This document shows positions 13,445-24,904 of a stretch of 64,000 nt of DNA, piece by piece. The notes under the pieces were generated by a model. It did no database searches. It saw nothing but the letters and a program-made list of their open reading frames with translations, and was not told the origin of the DNA. Source of the stretch: Owenia fusiformis (Eukaryota > Annelida > Polychaeta > Sabellida > Oweniidae); assembly GCA_903813345.2 (NCBI GenBank), contig CAIIXF020000007.1:31359564-31423563 (forward strand). The letters run 5' to 3'. Position 1 is the stretch's first letter. Each line of letters opens with the position of its first letter. The position numbers and the translations under genes were made by a program.

Positions 13445-13789
13445 TTTTACTTTTTGATAATTTTCTGGAAATAGTACAAAATATGACATTATCAATTTAT
13501 GCATAGTCATTCACCTCTAATCCAGATCATTTTCCTGTGGGGGATATTTTTGGAGCCAAGACTACAGCAGTCAACAGCCAAGCTTAAGCTGTCAACAAGA
13601 GCTCATCTGACTAGTCCTGATTTTTTAATGCAGGGCCCACGGTCCTGTGCTCACACAGTTTGGAACCTTCAGAGGAATGTATATTCTGACTTTGAAACAA
13701 AAATATTGATTATTTTGGATTTGTAGTCTCGAACTTTTAGAAACTTAAACAGCATAGTTGTGTGACCTAGTTTGATGACCTTTACCTTG
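13445..13789. other. Probable 5' UTR intron of the DNAJA1-like gene
   Basis: The reverse complement reads ...TACTATTTCCAG just before the coding exon, so this stretch is likely intronic. The frame 13499-13726 is open, but no domain is recognised. Confidence 0.45.
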
Positions 13790-14290
13790 AAAATTTTACT
13801 TATTCAGAGATCAGTAAGGTCTTTTGTGATTAAGCTGACCAAAATTTACATCCAAAAATCAATTTGAAAAATCAACTTTTTTGACCTTTCGAAGGTCAGT
13901 GAAGGTCAAGTAAAGGTCAAATCCTAAAACTAATGTCAGATTTGAACTCCTGGCAACTTCTAGTGATGATGTAATTTATTGCAGGAAATGATCAAGTATA
14001 AGGCAAACTTTAAGAAACTTGTCAATCACAAAACCTGCCATTGACTTTATACATGAGAAAGTTTCCTGAAAATGACTAATTCCAACTTTTTGTCAAATTT
14101 TACAGAGTAAACACCAAAAACTGGGCGAACTTGGGAAATGGCGATGATAGGTCAAATAGGCATTATAGATATGCATAAAATGAATATGGGTATGACTCAA
14201 TCCGAATAGCAGTTTTAATTTGTGCGGCCATTGTTGACGGACGGACGGATGCCTGGTCAATCCCTTAGGCTCACTGTGTGAGCCAAAAAG
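13790..14290 (+). repeat. Dispersed repeat ending GACGGACGGACGGATG...GTGTGAGCC, copy 1
   Basis: This contains runs of AAGGTCA/AGGTCAA (13879-13920), then GAATAGCAGTTTTAATTTG, a GACG/GGAT tetranucleotide run (14236-14251) and GGCTCACTGTGTGAGCC (14268-14284). A second copy in reverse orientation lies at about 39465-39730 and shares the tetranucleotide run and the GAATAGCGGTTTTATTTG block. The structure suggests a retroposon or MITE with a microsatellite-like tail. No ORF is present. Confidence 0.65.
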
Positions 14291-15828
14291 GGGTAGATTT
14301 TTTTAGTGCTCAGGCTTATTTTTCTCAAAACCCTGATTTTCAAGAATCCAGATTTTAAAATATAATCCCCTATTTCTCATCCAAATCTCGAAATTTTCCA
14401 ATGAGACATTCCAATTTTTTGTTTAAAACTCCTGATTTATTGAATTATATCTTGTAAACCCTGATTTTTCTCTCAATTTATTTTAAGTCATCCATATTTT
14501 CTCCCAACTTTTTCAACGTGGCGATTTAGTTTTTGTAAACTTGTGTTATCTACTAATTTTTTAGAACCCCGATTTTAATTCTAGAAATCCTGAGGCCTAA
14601 TTCATGCAAGCTTGCTTACGTCACCTATTAGGACACCAATCACAAATGTCAGTTTGTGACTTTTAGTGTCTCTTATAAACCAAGACCTCGGGTTGACATG
14701 TTTCATCAATTAAAACTTTCTAGAGGGGGCCAATAATGCTATATAGCCTCGGCCCCTCACAATCTATGTAAATAATTATGTTGAAAAATATGGAAATAAA
14801 TAACAATAACCTATAAAAGAACACTAAAAAAAAGTTAGGACATGTATAAATGTTTATATTTTTACATATTCTGTTTCAATATGGTCCTTTTATTGCTTAT
14901 CTTTTAGATTCAAAGTAGTTCAAACATTTAAATCTTTACTGAAGAGTAAAGTAAGGCCTGCCCTCTCGGAAAGTGAGACATATTTCAGAGAATATAATTA
15001 CAACAATTTATCTGCAATAATGGGGAAGTTACACTATGGATAATTCTTGAAGATTCTAGCAATATGCATTATAATATACAAATGGACAAAAGAATGCATA
15101 TCTGTAGTGTTTCATGTTCTTCAAAAAACACAAGTAGATTTTACCTCTATAAATCTCTAGAAATACAGTCCTCATTTGAAATGAGTAAAAATATAGACAA
15201 CAACTTGTACAATCCAAGAATTTACCTGGATGAATTCTATCTTTTTGGATTTGATCCGGATTATACTGTATTTGGTAAAATCGTATGATCTTAGGATTTT
15301 GGGGAAATTCCCAAGATTTATCCAAATTACATTGGAATTCAAATAAAATTTGTTCGAAAATCAATCTGCCTACATAGGTGGATTGAGATTTGTATAAAAA
15401 TCATGGGCTTTCAATTAGAGTTGAAGGCCCATGATAAAATTTCGTAAAATTTATCCAAAATATTGTACAAATTCACCAATGTTCAGGTAAATTCCACGGT
15501 AATCCCACAATGCATCATTAACCATGACGAAATTTATCAGGATAGGATCACAGATCGTAAGAATTCACAACCCCAGACTAATAAATTCTTTGTTACAAAA
15601 TTTACAATGATGATGATATTTTTGAAAAAGTGTGACATGAGATTTTTGAGAATAAAATAATTTCATGAAAATTTTTTGAAGTAAAATCTGAGAGATTCGC
15701 AAAGCTTTGCTTCATCAAATGAGTACTATGTAATCACCAGACATCAATAACTCACCTTAATTAAATACAGTGTTTTTATAATGTCTTGTAGTCTTAAAAT
15801 ACGACTTTTCCTCACAGTTTTGAGGTCG
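14291..15828. other. Non-coding stretch between DNAJA1-like and CEP78 genes
   Basis: No exon is recognised. A near-perfect hairpin, CATGGGCTTTCAA / TTGAAGGCCCATG (15403-15434), sits in a block full of GGATTT/AAATCC and GAATTC words (15180-15560), which may be an old palindromic repeat. Poly-T and AT tracts dominate elsewhere. Confidence 0.5.
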
Positions 15829-15907
15829 AGATTCTTCTAGAAATGCGGATGTGACGTCATGTATTTCATCTGGTGCGCGCAATGACTTCTGGGAACGGCG
15901 CCATTTT
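15829..15907. promoter_or_regulatory. Candidate promoter block: HSE-like, CRE and YY1-like motifs
   Basis: AGATT-CTTCT-AGAAA (15829-15843) is a heat-shock element of three 5-bp units with one mismatch. A perfect palindromic CRE, TGACGTCA, is at 15852-15859. GGCGCCATTTT (15897-15907) reads AAAATGGCGCC on the minus strand, close to the YY1 motif found near many metazoan start sites. The block is richer in CpG than its surroundings and lies between the divergent DNAJA1-like and CEP78 genes, both of which seem to have upstream non-coding exons. HSP40 genes are commonly HSF-regulated, which fits an HSE here. No TSS can be placed from sequence alone. Confidence 0.35.
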
Positions 15908-16370
15908 TGATAAATTTTGAAAATAAGATTCGAGGTAAATATTACGATATTACGATACTATTGATCAATAAATTGATTACTGATGCATTTTTATCATAGC
16001 TATATCTAATATTCTAGTGATACATACCAGTTATATTGTCCAGGTGATCTCAAAACAGCGTCAATTCGATCGGAGTAAGGAAAATTTAGAGCCGACGAGG
16101 TCTTCTCAATTTCTCTGTCTGTCTAGGCTAGCCCACCACGGACCAGATTACTTCCTCTTTGTCTAGGCTCAATAAATATACTCAAGGACAAGACACGAGA
16201 TCTTCGGAAAATCTATTTTTCCTTGATTTTGGAGTCAGTTTATCAATAAATATCACATGTCATACCTCAAATGATGCGTACTGTTGTTAGCTTCAACTCC
16301 AATCACTAAAGCCACACATCCAAGAAAGCGTTTGTTGATAAAACCATAAAATAAGCGAGCATATATTTAA

Positions 16371-16620
16371 TGGAGTGCTTCGTCTATCTCCGTTGTTCAA
16401 ATGATTATTCCCGAAGTCAAATGCCTTTTCTGAGAATTGTGACGTCACATCAGAGATTACCGAGAAGTCCCATGACGTTTCTTTAAACTCCCGAAAAAAC
16501 AATAACAACAGTTTGTTAGGCTCCGCGATCCTTTACTTTCATTGGCTGTTTGTTGCGATGTGACGTAATTTGAGAGACGAACAACATCGGACTCTGCCTG
16601 AAATTACCGAAGCACTCCAT
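16371..16620. mobile_element. 250-bp MITE with TGGAGTGCTTCG termini
   Basis: TGGAGTGCTTCG at 16371 is repeated in inverted form (CGAAGCACTCCA) ending at 16620. The sequences just outside are TTAA on the left and TTA on the right, compatible with a TA target if the ends are extended by one or two bases. The interior has GTGACGTCA (from 16440) and TGTGACGTAAT words that could be mistaken for promoter elements. Part of the right end also resembles 22268-22285 inside the nested element in the CEP78 intron. Confidence 0.6.
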
Positions 16621-17036
16621 TATCTTTACCCTCTGAAAATTTGAATTAAATGTCCCGGGAAAAGTCGAATTATAGCGTCAATAATGGATATCATGCAACC
16701 ATTCAAACTAATACATAAAGAAGAGATTACAGAGTAAATATTGATCAATCAATGTCTGAATAATAAAGGTCAGTACGAGGGTCATATTTTTGTGTGGTCA
16801 TTTTTTTGATGTAGCATTTTTGGCTTGTGGCATATCTTCCCATTTATCCTTTGAGCCTACTACCAATAGGGGCTGGATCTGTGGTCTAGCCTAGCCACGG
16901 GCGTTATGGAAAGTTCTCCATATAATATGCTGCTCCAGGTTTGCCATCTTGAATCAGAGAAAAACTGGCTCCACCTTGAGATGTCGTCACATGTTATCTA
17001 TTGCAAGACTTATGCCTGGTACAACCGTCACCATGT
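16621..17036. other. Non-coding, no gene recognised
   Basis: The stretch is AT-rich with scattered CTAGCCTA words and shows no exon or repeat boundaries. Confidence 0.4.
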
Positions 17037-17215
17037 TCACGGTCATTTCAGGCTTTAACATTACCACGGTCATGACAGGCCTTGCAACCATTGTCACGGT
17101 CATATCAGTCTTTAACATTACCACGGTCATGTCAGGCCTTGCAATATAGTATAGCATTGTTACGGTTATATCAGGCTATCATGATAACAATACCACGGTC
17201 ATGGCAGGATCCTTG
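17037..17215. repeat. Short tandem repeat, ~60-66 bp unit, about three copies
   Basis: The words CACGGTCAT, TCAGGCTTTAACATTACC and CAGGCCTTGCAA recur in order three times (from 17037, about 17096 and about 17160), the last copy diverged. The unit itself looks like a duplication of CACGGTCATNNCAGGC. The open frames 16949-17149 and 17082-17390 arise from this repeat. Confidence 0.7.
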
Positions 17216-18344
17216 CGAAAGTCTTGCAACAGATAGGGTCTCGATGTCGTTATTCACTGATATTACAACTGCCAATAAATTCATAATCCATACTAGACTC
17301 TATCGAAAGGTTTATACTTATATATACTGGTCCCCTGTTATGTGTTTTGAATTTTTTAATAATGGAATAAGACAAAATCTTGCGATTTAAAATCTGAAGC
17401 GGAAAAAATATTCAAAATGGTGGCATTTGAATTTGTAATTTCGACATTCTTTTATCGGCCTATTCACTCACGACAGGCGGAGCTAGTTTCAAAAGCAATA
17501 TTTCCGATTTGGTTCATTATTTGACCGATGGAGCCAGTTTGAGATGAAAAAAAATTACATTTTTCCTTGAAGTATGTCCATGTTTTAGGCATGCCAGGAG
17601 AACCATGCAAACAAACAAGTCAAAAATAATTTTTTAATTTACCCTATCATTTGGGGCTTCTGTCCACTATGAGCCTAGCCTACCTCTAGCCTAGATCTAT
17701 TCTAATCTAATCTGCTATCTAACTCTAAGTTCTCCTTCAGCCTAGACCTAATCTCTGACTTCTGTCCTGATCTCTCTGTCTCATTCCCAATTTTGTGACA
17801 CCTGGATTTATGCAGTCATTTTATACCCTGTAAACAAAAGACAGTCTAGTCTAGTTTCAAAATCATTGCTAAGCTTGACACTATGGAATTCGCGGAAATA
17901 ACTTGAGCTGGCCCAGATCTTGGCTTGTTGGAAGGTCCCAACAGGTAGAGTCAATACGTCTAAATCCAAACAGTGAGTAAACCTGAATGGGTTGCAAACA
18001 ATGGCAAGCAAATCATTGAATTGAATAATAGTACCTCTACTACCATCAATTTAACAATTAAAAAAATCAAGTTTAAGTTAAGTGTTTGGAATTACCCTCA
18101 TGCTAGTGTTCGGAATTAACCCTCAAAAAATCTCCTGTTTGGAATTATTCCACAGATGTGCTGCAGGCCAGGCTAACTACATTTTTTGATGGGGGTGTTT
18201 GGAAATAGATGTATTGACTCTAGTGTTACACTGATGGAGAATCTAGTATAAGTACACCAGTGAAATAGGGTGTCCCTCGAGGAACCGCTTTGCTTCCTAG
18301 TCTGTAGCAATGATATGGGCTTATCCAAATTCCAGGACTCATAG
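17216..18344. other. Non-coding, upstream of CEP78 exons
   Basis: No exon is recognised. A CTAG-rich low-complexity segment (about 17660-17750; words CTAGCCTA, TCTAATCTAA) is the only notable texture. A 5' non-coding CEP78 exon could lie here or further left, but nothing marks it. Confidence 0.4.
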
Positions 18345-18671
18345 TCCTGTGCTCCAATGATTGTTCAGGCAGTGTTTCTACAACGTTGGAGAAAGTGCTA
18401 CGCGTTGCACACTTAAATGATCTACCTCAATACATTCCTGAATCCTGAGTATATTTGGATTCTTATTATGTCGTTGAATCCCCGATTGTGATAGGTGTAT
18501 CGGCAGAACCTGGAGATTTTAGATGACTTCTGGAATATCTACGCACTTTTCAAGATGTTGGAAGGGAAACCCCCTTGATTTGCAGAGCCAGGATGTACAA
18601 ATATACCAATTAAATATGAAAATTTCCTCATTCTGCCGATTAACCCATACAATTGAAGTGATTCAACTGCA
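18345..18671 (+). mobile_element. MITE copy C plus shared flank
   Basis: The part 18469-18671 is bounded by TGTCGTTGAATC and GATTCAACTGCA and carries the family interior (CGGCAGAA, GCACTTTTCAAGATG, TCATTCTGCCGATTAACCC). The preceding 18345-18450 (TGTTCAGGCAGTGTTTCTAC ... GTTGCACACTT) matches the flank of copy B in the same relative orientation. The copy has diverged by many substitutions. It has no coding capacity. Confidence 0.65.
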
Positions 18672-18734
18672 TTAGTATTAATAGTTAATGAAAGCACCGA
18701 ATGAAATTCTGCGCTAAGGGCTGATGTGAAAAAA

Positions 18735-18800
18735 TCAGTCTACCCTAGTGGGGGTCGAACCCACGAGCACAACCCGCATGTCAATTACATACATGGTTGG
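18735..18800 (-). repeat. Possible tRNA-derived fragment (B-box-like GTGGGTTCGACCCCCAC)
   Basis: On the minus strand, GTGGG TTCGACC CCCAC (about 18744-18760) has the form of a tRNA T-arm with an RNA polymerase III B box. The expected A box and a complete cloverleaf are not visible on the 5' side, so this is not a functional tRNA gene. It may be the 3' half of a tRNA-like sequence within a SINE. Confidence 0.3.
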
Positions 18801-19397
18801 TGTTTGGTATTCGGCGGCTGGTGTTTGTAATGGCAGGTGGTGATATTTTGCATGTTAAGGTCAAGTTTCAAGCACATGGCATTTGAGTATCAAAATTATT
18901 GTAAGTTTCTTTCGTTAGATTTTCTCTCAATTTTGTAGTCCTACTTATCATTTATAGAACCAGGCTCACTGTGGTAATGCAAATAAAAACTATACATGTT
19001 GGAATAGGGATTTTAGTTCTCTGAAAATGTGATAGTAAAAGGTCCCTAAACAATTTTTTTTTAAATTTCTCTGAAACATCCCTAAACATAATCCCAAAAT
19101 CAAAGGTGTTTTAGAATTTTTAAATCTCTCAAACAAATTGAATAAGATGGAAACATTTGAGAAGTGCACTTTTTGTGTTTTTTATCCCCATTTTGATATT
19201 GGGTAATTTTTTGAATTTCTGTTGCTCCTCTTTTTTTGATATATAGTATGTTTGAAATATATTTTGAGCACCTGTGAAATAAAAATAAAACAACGACTTC
19301 TCTAGAAGAGTTTGAAAATTCTCAAATTGCAAAATTCTCAATTTTATTTTTGAAAATCTGTTAAGTTAACCTTGTACTGTTATTTATATTTTTACAG

Positions 19398-22300
19398 TGT
19401 CTGGCCAAAAACATGATAGAAAGTGTCCAAGTGAGGCAGAGAGGGGCCTATGACTTTGAGTCCCACTATGATAACCTTTGTGCTCTTCAAGACAGTGTCC
19501 CTATTCCAGCAGTTAAAGCACACCTCAGCCAAGGTCTCCTAGATGTGAATGGTGACAGAATAAGGTTGGTATTTTAACCCTATTTGGTTCTGGTTGGTGC
19601 ACCTATGTACGAGAAGACCATATGGCTTTGAAAAGATATAATTTTTATCCCATAATTGAGGTCAAATCTGTCGGATAACATATATTTTTGATATTTTGCC
19701 ACTTGGGAAAAAGTGATATCTGAAATCTCCCGCCAATGTGACATGTATTGTTACATGATGATATTATTATGTCATGTGATGAATTAATGAATGAATGTTG
19801 TTTTGAAATGCTTGGTTTTATTTATAAGTTAACTTTTGGATAAATAGAACATCCTATGGATTTGCATGATATCATTTTAATCCACTCATCGATATCAATA
19901 GCTGCACTCATTCGCTACGCTCACTCATCCAGATATTGATACCAACTCATGGATAAAAATGATATCACTCAAAATCATTGGATATTCTAAACATATCCAT
20001 GAGATATCCATGAGATATCCCAGTTATCCTCAAATAGTCACATTGATAAACTGCTTGAAGGGTTACCTTCCTTGATACGAATACATTGTAGAATATAACG
20101 TGTACAACATTAAATGCATGTACAAATGGTGACATATTCTTATAGTCTCCAACTTTTTTGTGGACAGTGGTTGGTGTTCAGCATGGTGATTAGCATGTGG
20201 AAGTTGATGTCTGTAACAAATGGCACATTAATGCCTTGTTTATATTTTCAGATCAAACGATTGGGTTCCAGTCTTGAATACTCTGAGGATCAACAAGAGC
20301 CTCAACTTTATTGGTGTTAGGAGTTATTTTCAACTACCATTAGATGAACAAGGTAATATGATAATACATGTATGTTCTTTGGGTTAAAATTTTTAGATAG
20401 GTGATAAAATACTGTTTGGTTTGAAATAAACCATTTTATCTGGCTTTTAGTGTACATTACATATAGAAGAAATCTTCCAGAAAATTTCCTCAAAAGTGCT
20501 AAATCCTTATTATCCCTCCGATGGGATTTGGGAATAGGACCTAAAATATATTTGTTGGTGGGATTCTTTACTCCGTTGAATGTTTCTTTAGTTTGAACTG
20601 TTTTGGTCAAACTGTCTCTATATTACACCCTCTTAGCAAGAGAGGTTCAAATAGAGAGGTTCAAATATATTTCTAATAGGAAAACATTGTATAGTGATGT
20701 GGAGAAATGCATATCATGAAGAAAACATTGACCATATGACATACTTGAATAAATTGATCAACTGCAGTGCTAAGATATATTGCTCAAGTCAGTGGCCTTG
20801 ATAGAAAATGAAAAAATTCTGAACATGAGAATCTCATGTGAAGCTAGAAACTATTGAGTAACTATAAAGCTGCTATTCTAAGTTATATGTATTTATTAAA
20901 ACAATGTATTTTAGGTCAAATTCCAGAAGATAAGTCATTAATATGGAAAAAGAAAACCCCTGCTGTTCGGTCAAAAGAGATCACTTATCGTTTGTGCAAG
21001 TCCCTCAAAGAATGCTTGACTGTGACTCCAGTCCTTTCTACACTAGAACTTCAAGGACTGCCCCTGAGGGACAAAGACCTTATGTGCTTAGCCAAGGTAA
21101 GCAGTCCCTTTAAGGGACAGAGACCTAATGTGTTTAGTCAAGGTAAAGACTCGGCCCAGACCTCATTTCTCTAGCTAAAATAGGACGCTAAAGAATTGAG
21201 ACCTCAAGCGTCTAGCCAAGGAAAGGTTAGGACAGACATGTATTCTCAATTCACGAAATAAAAAATATATTTCTAACTTATGCTGTACATTTCAACTTTT
21301 TAATATCAATTCATTGATCTTCTTGAGCAGTGTACTGATGTATAAGTGTGAAAAGTTCACACAAACTTGAAACTATGTTTTATGAAAATGTGTACAATAA
21401 AGTATGTTTTTGAATTTTGGATCTTTATGAGGTATAATGTACCTAGAACCTTAGTAGGCATGGAATACATCTATTATGTAAAGTCGGTTTCAGATACAGA
21501 GTTTGTCCAAAACCTCCCAGTCCATACTCCTTACATATACAGGGTGTCCAGTGTTCGCGTTGACGCCGTTTTTTCTCGTTTTTACGGAAATTTCAAGAGG
21601 TAGGACGGAAAAATCAGAAATAACTTACGTCCCTGGGATGCAAAGATTCTACACCACCATCAAGTAACTTTTACTGCAGCGTAGAAGTGATAAAACATGA
21701 TTTTCCGAAGAATTTTCAAATCGTCTACTTCCTTGATCTCGATAATGTTTATGTCGGTAAATCTGATTGGCTACCGAAGTGTCTCAGTATATTCGCGGGG
21801 TTTCTAGTCTGAAACGCAGCATTTGATTGGCTATGGTGCCCTCCGAGTCATTCCGGAGTATACCGAAGCTGGATAATCTGTTGTACGCAAACATTAGTTT
21901 CAAAATTGAGAATTGGGATTTGTTTTTCACGATAATCTTAATTATCTTAATTACTTCCACTAGGAACCGTTAGATATCGATCTAATGTTATACATCAATA
22001 TACTTATTTAATGATAGCTCGTTTTTCATCTAAAAGTCGTCAGAGTAAGGAGAAATGTTAGAAGAAACAAAAAGTTCACGACCTTGACACGACCTTGAAG
22101 ATCGCTGGTTGGTAAAATGTGAAAACAACTCTTAATTTGAATATTTCTTTCATTCATTTCGGAGAATTTTGATATAACATTAGTAAAGAATTGTGTGAAA
22201 AGGACCAAATGATAGATATTTATCGGGAGAATGCATAGAATTACAATATATGTCATTTTTATCCCGTTTTAGCGGAAGCACTCTATTATCGCCCACTTTA

Positions 22301-23616
22301 CTTTCACTTTAATAACAAAATATGAGGGACGCAAAAAAATTGGACGGGACTCACATTTTTCAAATGTGTTGCGTCCCTGGGACTCAGAAATTTAAATGGC
22401 TAGCGCGAACACTGGTGTCAAATAAATATGTTCTCCCCCCTCTGACTTTAACATCCACATAATGTTGCATAACTACTTTCTTTGTCTGCATGATATCTGA
22501 ATTGTTCTTTGGCGCATCAAAACTATAGGCTTCATGGAGCAACTCCACAAGAAGTTTCAGTTTCTAGATGCACTTTTATGCACAGAAGTTCATACTTTTA
22601 AGGGGAGAACATATTTATTTGACACCCTGTACAAAGGGGAAAACAGTGGGATGGATAGATGGATGGACAGACAGACAAAGTCAGGTCACCTTGCTTTATT
22701 GTAAGATATATGAATAAAGAAAATATGTAAAAGGTTTGAATCAGAATTTAATTGTACAAATGACCCACTGTAAATATGTTTGTTGTTATAGGGTGTATCA
22801 AAGAATTCCACTCTGACTCACCTGTCCTTGGAATATTGTAGGATAGGAGATGCAGGCCTGGAAAGTAAGAATATAATCCACACCTTTATTATACTATCCA
22901 TGAAGAACTTGCGCCCCAATTAAATTTTTACTTGAATACCCATTTCCTATTTTCCAGTTTAATTCTTGAGCTAATGTGTAACTGTATTATTTTTAGTTCA
23001 ATCAAAATAGTGTAGTAAAGTCAGTGTTGCACATCCAAAATGTGTTTACTTCAGAATGTGTTTTCCCAAAATATGTTGATCCCACAAATATGTTTACCCT
23101 CTGGTTTTACCATTTTCAAGCAGTTTGTATTTATACCATACCACCCTTTCTCATCATTAGTCAATTAAGTCTTCAATTAGATTGAATATGAAAAATGAAT
23201 TGATTTCCTAAAATAGATGTCACAATTGTCAGTGAAAAAATTGAAAAGATCAGAGATGACGAGTGTCAACAGCTAAAGCATTACCTGTGACATGAAAAGA
23301 AACAAATTCGAAACCAATTAGAAATGTATTTTATTAAATTTCACTGTGTTCTCTGTCTATCTGTCTGTTTGAAGCGTTTCTATGATTTCTTTTCAAGTCC
23401 AGACACTGAGACATTTTACTGTACTTTATAAGGAGATGTAATGAATTGTTTAATTCTTATGAAATATGTTTTTCTACTGCCAGTGGTTCCATGTGCTGTG
23501 AATGTGTTTCAGTTGTCTGTAAGGGCATCAAGAACTCAACCACAATAGCTGCCATCAACTTTACAGGGTGTAGCCTCACATGGAAGGGAGCAGAGATTCT
23601 TTCAAAGATTGTCAAG
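19398..23616 (+). CDS. CEP78: CEP78 (centrosomal protein 78), N-terminal part, exons 19398-23616
   Basis: Five exons are readable: 19398-19564 (ATG at 19413), 20252-20352, 20915-21096, 22792-22864 and 23513-23616. All have GT-AG borders and phases that join into 204 codons. The protein starts [19 protein letters not shown], then [18 protein letters not shown], and later reads [16 protein letters not shown], matching the CEP78 leucine-rich-repeat region closely and in order. CEP78 is a centriolar protein involved in ciliogenesis and CP110 control, and its loss causes cone-rod dystrophy with hearing loss in humans. The ATG follows a splice acceptor (TTTACAG, 19391-19397), so a 5' non-coding exon is likely. 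Intron 3 (21097-22791) contains two nested transposons. The next expected exon, which begins with a Tyr-Gln-rich linker in vertebrates, was not found downstream. Confidence 0.92.
19855..20060. repeat. Imperfect palindrome in CEP78 intron 1
   Basis: GATATCATTTTAATCCA...TCGATATCAATA and TATTGATACC...TGGATAAAAATGATATC are inverted around the centre CACTCATTCGCTACGCTCAC. The fold spans roughly 19868-19968, with further ATCC/GGAT words outside. It is probably an old MITE; no target duplication is clear. Confidence 0.5.
20141..20223 (+). repeat. Dispersed repeat 'AGTCTCCAAC', copy 2
   Basis: This reads AGTCTCCAACTTTTTTGTGG, then TTGGTGTTCAGCATG and GTCTGTAACAAATGG. It lies about 30 bases upstream of CEP78 exon 2, inside intron 1. 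See 5398-5470 for the family. Confidence 0.6.
21068..21226 (+). repeat. Decaying tandem copies of CEP78 exon 3 end plus splice donor
   Basis: The exon 3 terminus, GGGACAAAGACCTTATGTGC followed by TTAGCCAAGGTAAG (21068-21101), is repeated at 21114-21147 as GGGACAGAGACCTAATGTGT followed by TTAGTCAAGGTAAA. A weaker copy lies at about 21193-21226 (GAGACCTCAAGCGTCTAGCC, then AAGGAAAGG). The second copy still has a usable-looking donor AAG|GTAAAG. Confidence 0.75.
21540..22629. mobile_element. TA-flanked MITE interrupted by a nested element (CEP78 intron 3)
   Basis: The left end CAGGGTGTC (21540-21548) and the right end GACACCCTG (22621-22629) are flanked by TA (21538-21539, 22630-22631), the hallmark of Tc1/mariner-type insertion. 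The right-hand inverted repeat is long: GTGTCAAATAAATATGTTCT near 22415 pairs with AGAACATATTTATTTGACAC near 22606-22625. The left one is broken after nine bases by the inner element (21549-22414). Without the insert the MITE would be about 220 bp. Confidence 0.85.
21549..22414. mobile_element. 866-bp non-autonomous element with CAGTGTTCGCG ends, 5-bp TSD, nested
   Basis: The ends CAGTGTTCGCG and CGCGAACACTG are inverted, and the flanking 5-mers are both GTGTC (21544-21548, 22415-22419). The inner sequence shows partial inverted similarity, including GTCCCTGGGA on both sides (near 21631 and 22373). CAG ends with a 5-bp duplication are typical of the hAT5 group. There is no transposase ORF. 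It inserted into the TA-flanked MITE, so it is younger than that element. Confidence 0.85.
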
Positions 23617-24904
23617 GTAAGTGTTTGGTGTTATCACCCTGTATTTGCAGGTAGCCTTGTGCTTTGGTGGGTTCATGCAACTTATAATTTACAAGTGTTT
23701 TCCGGGGAAGGTTTGTCAATTCTCATTTTACCCATACTGTTTAACCAGTGTATTCTGCCAGTCATACATTAATATTTTGGGTTTAAGATTTATTTGAAAT
23801 AATATGTGGTGTGTCATTTTGAACCGTCAGAACGCACCCTATACCTAAAAACTGAAATTCACTGGCTTTCAATTCATTCTAGTCAATGTTTTTTTAAACA
23901 TATATTTATCACATTGATGTATTTATCATAGCTTAGCTAAAAAAAGCATTATTTACAGACTAGACTGTTTCATTGACTGAGAATGTGCCAGTTGGAGCAT
24001 TGGATCTGGATGGAGCTTTAAGAGGGGCTTACATACTGCATTTTACCATGTAATCTGCTATAAAGTATATGGATAAGGGGGAAAAATCATTTTCTAAACT
24101 TTAACTAGGTTTAGTTCATAAATATTAAATTAATGTCTATGATTTTTTTCATTAATGTGAGATATGTATTATATTTACTTTTATTTTGTTTTTAACTACA
24201 ATATACATGATTCCAAGTATCAAACAGCCAACATAATCTGGAAGTACATTCTGACTCATAAAGATCTAGTATCTCTTATGAATATCATATGGAGGAGAAT
24301 TAACAGTGAACAATTTCTAAAGATGCAACCACATTTACAGTAAAACCTTCTAATTCAAACGCCACTGGCACCAGCAAAAAGTGTCTACAAATGTTAATGT
24401 GTTGAGACTTTTTAACATGGTAATCTGTGACTGATTAAAAATGGGGCCAAACATATTTCACATTGAGATATGTTCAGATAAGAGAGGTGTTTGAATATGC
24501 AGGTTTTACTGTATGTGTTTTGTCGATGTCTGGAAATGAAAAGCATTCCGAGTGTAATGAACAGCTCAACAAAATTGCTCATGAAATCCTGTAGCTTGTT
24601 GAAATGTGATAATGTCATCATAATCAGTTTTAAAGGTAAAGTTACAAATGATATTTGACATAACTACTAATGTGTATTCAATTTACACTTAAGTAATTTC
24701 ATTTGAAGGAAGAGTAAAATCTTGTATAGACTACTAAAGAATTATTCCTACATCATTTCAATAGCCATAGTTTACCAGACTGAAGGAGTCTGGTCTCTTG
24801 TAAAATCATTTTCACAAAAAACAGATTTTGACACTTAAGTGCAGTTCTATGTCAGTTTGCATTGCTCTTTAATTCTACTCTATTTCACATTCGTAATATT
24901 GTAC
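23617..24904. other. CEP78 downstream intron, no exon recognised
   Basis: No sixth CEP78 exon is found. The stretch should include the 3' UTR of the minus-strand membrane-protein ORF (stop at 24905), but I could not identify a convincing poly(A) signal. Confidence 0.45.

Noticed and set aside
18744-18760. tRNA gene suggested by a B-box-like T-arm on the minus strand
   Set aside because: No A box, anticodon arm or acceptor stem pairing is visible; at most a tRNA-derived fragment.
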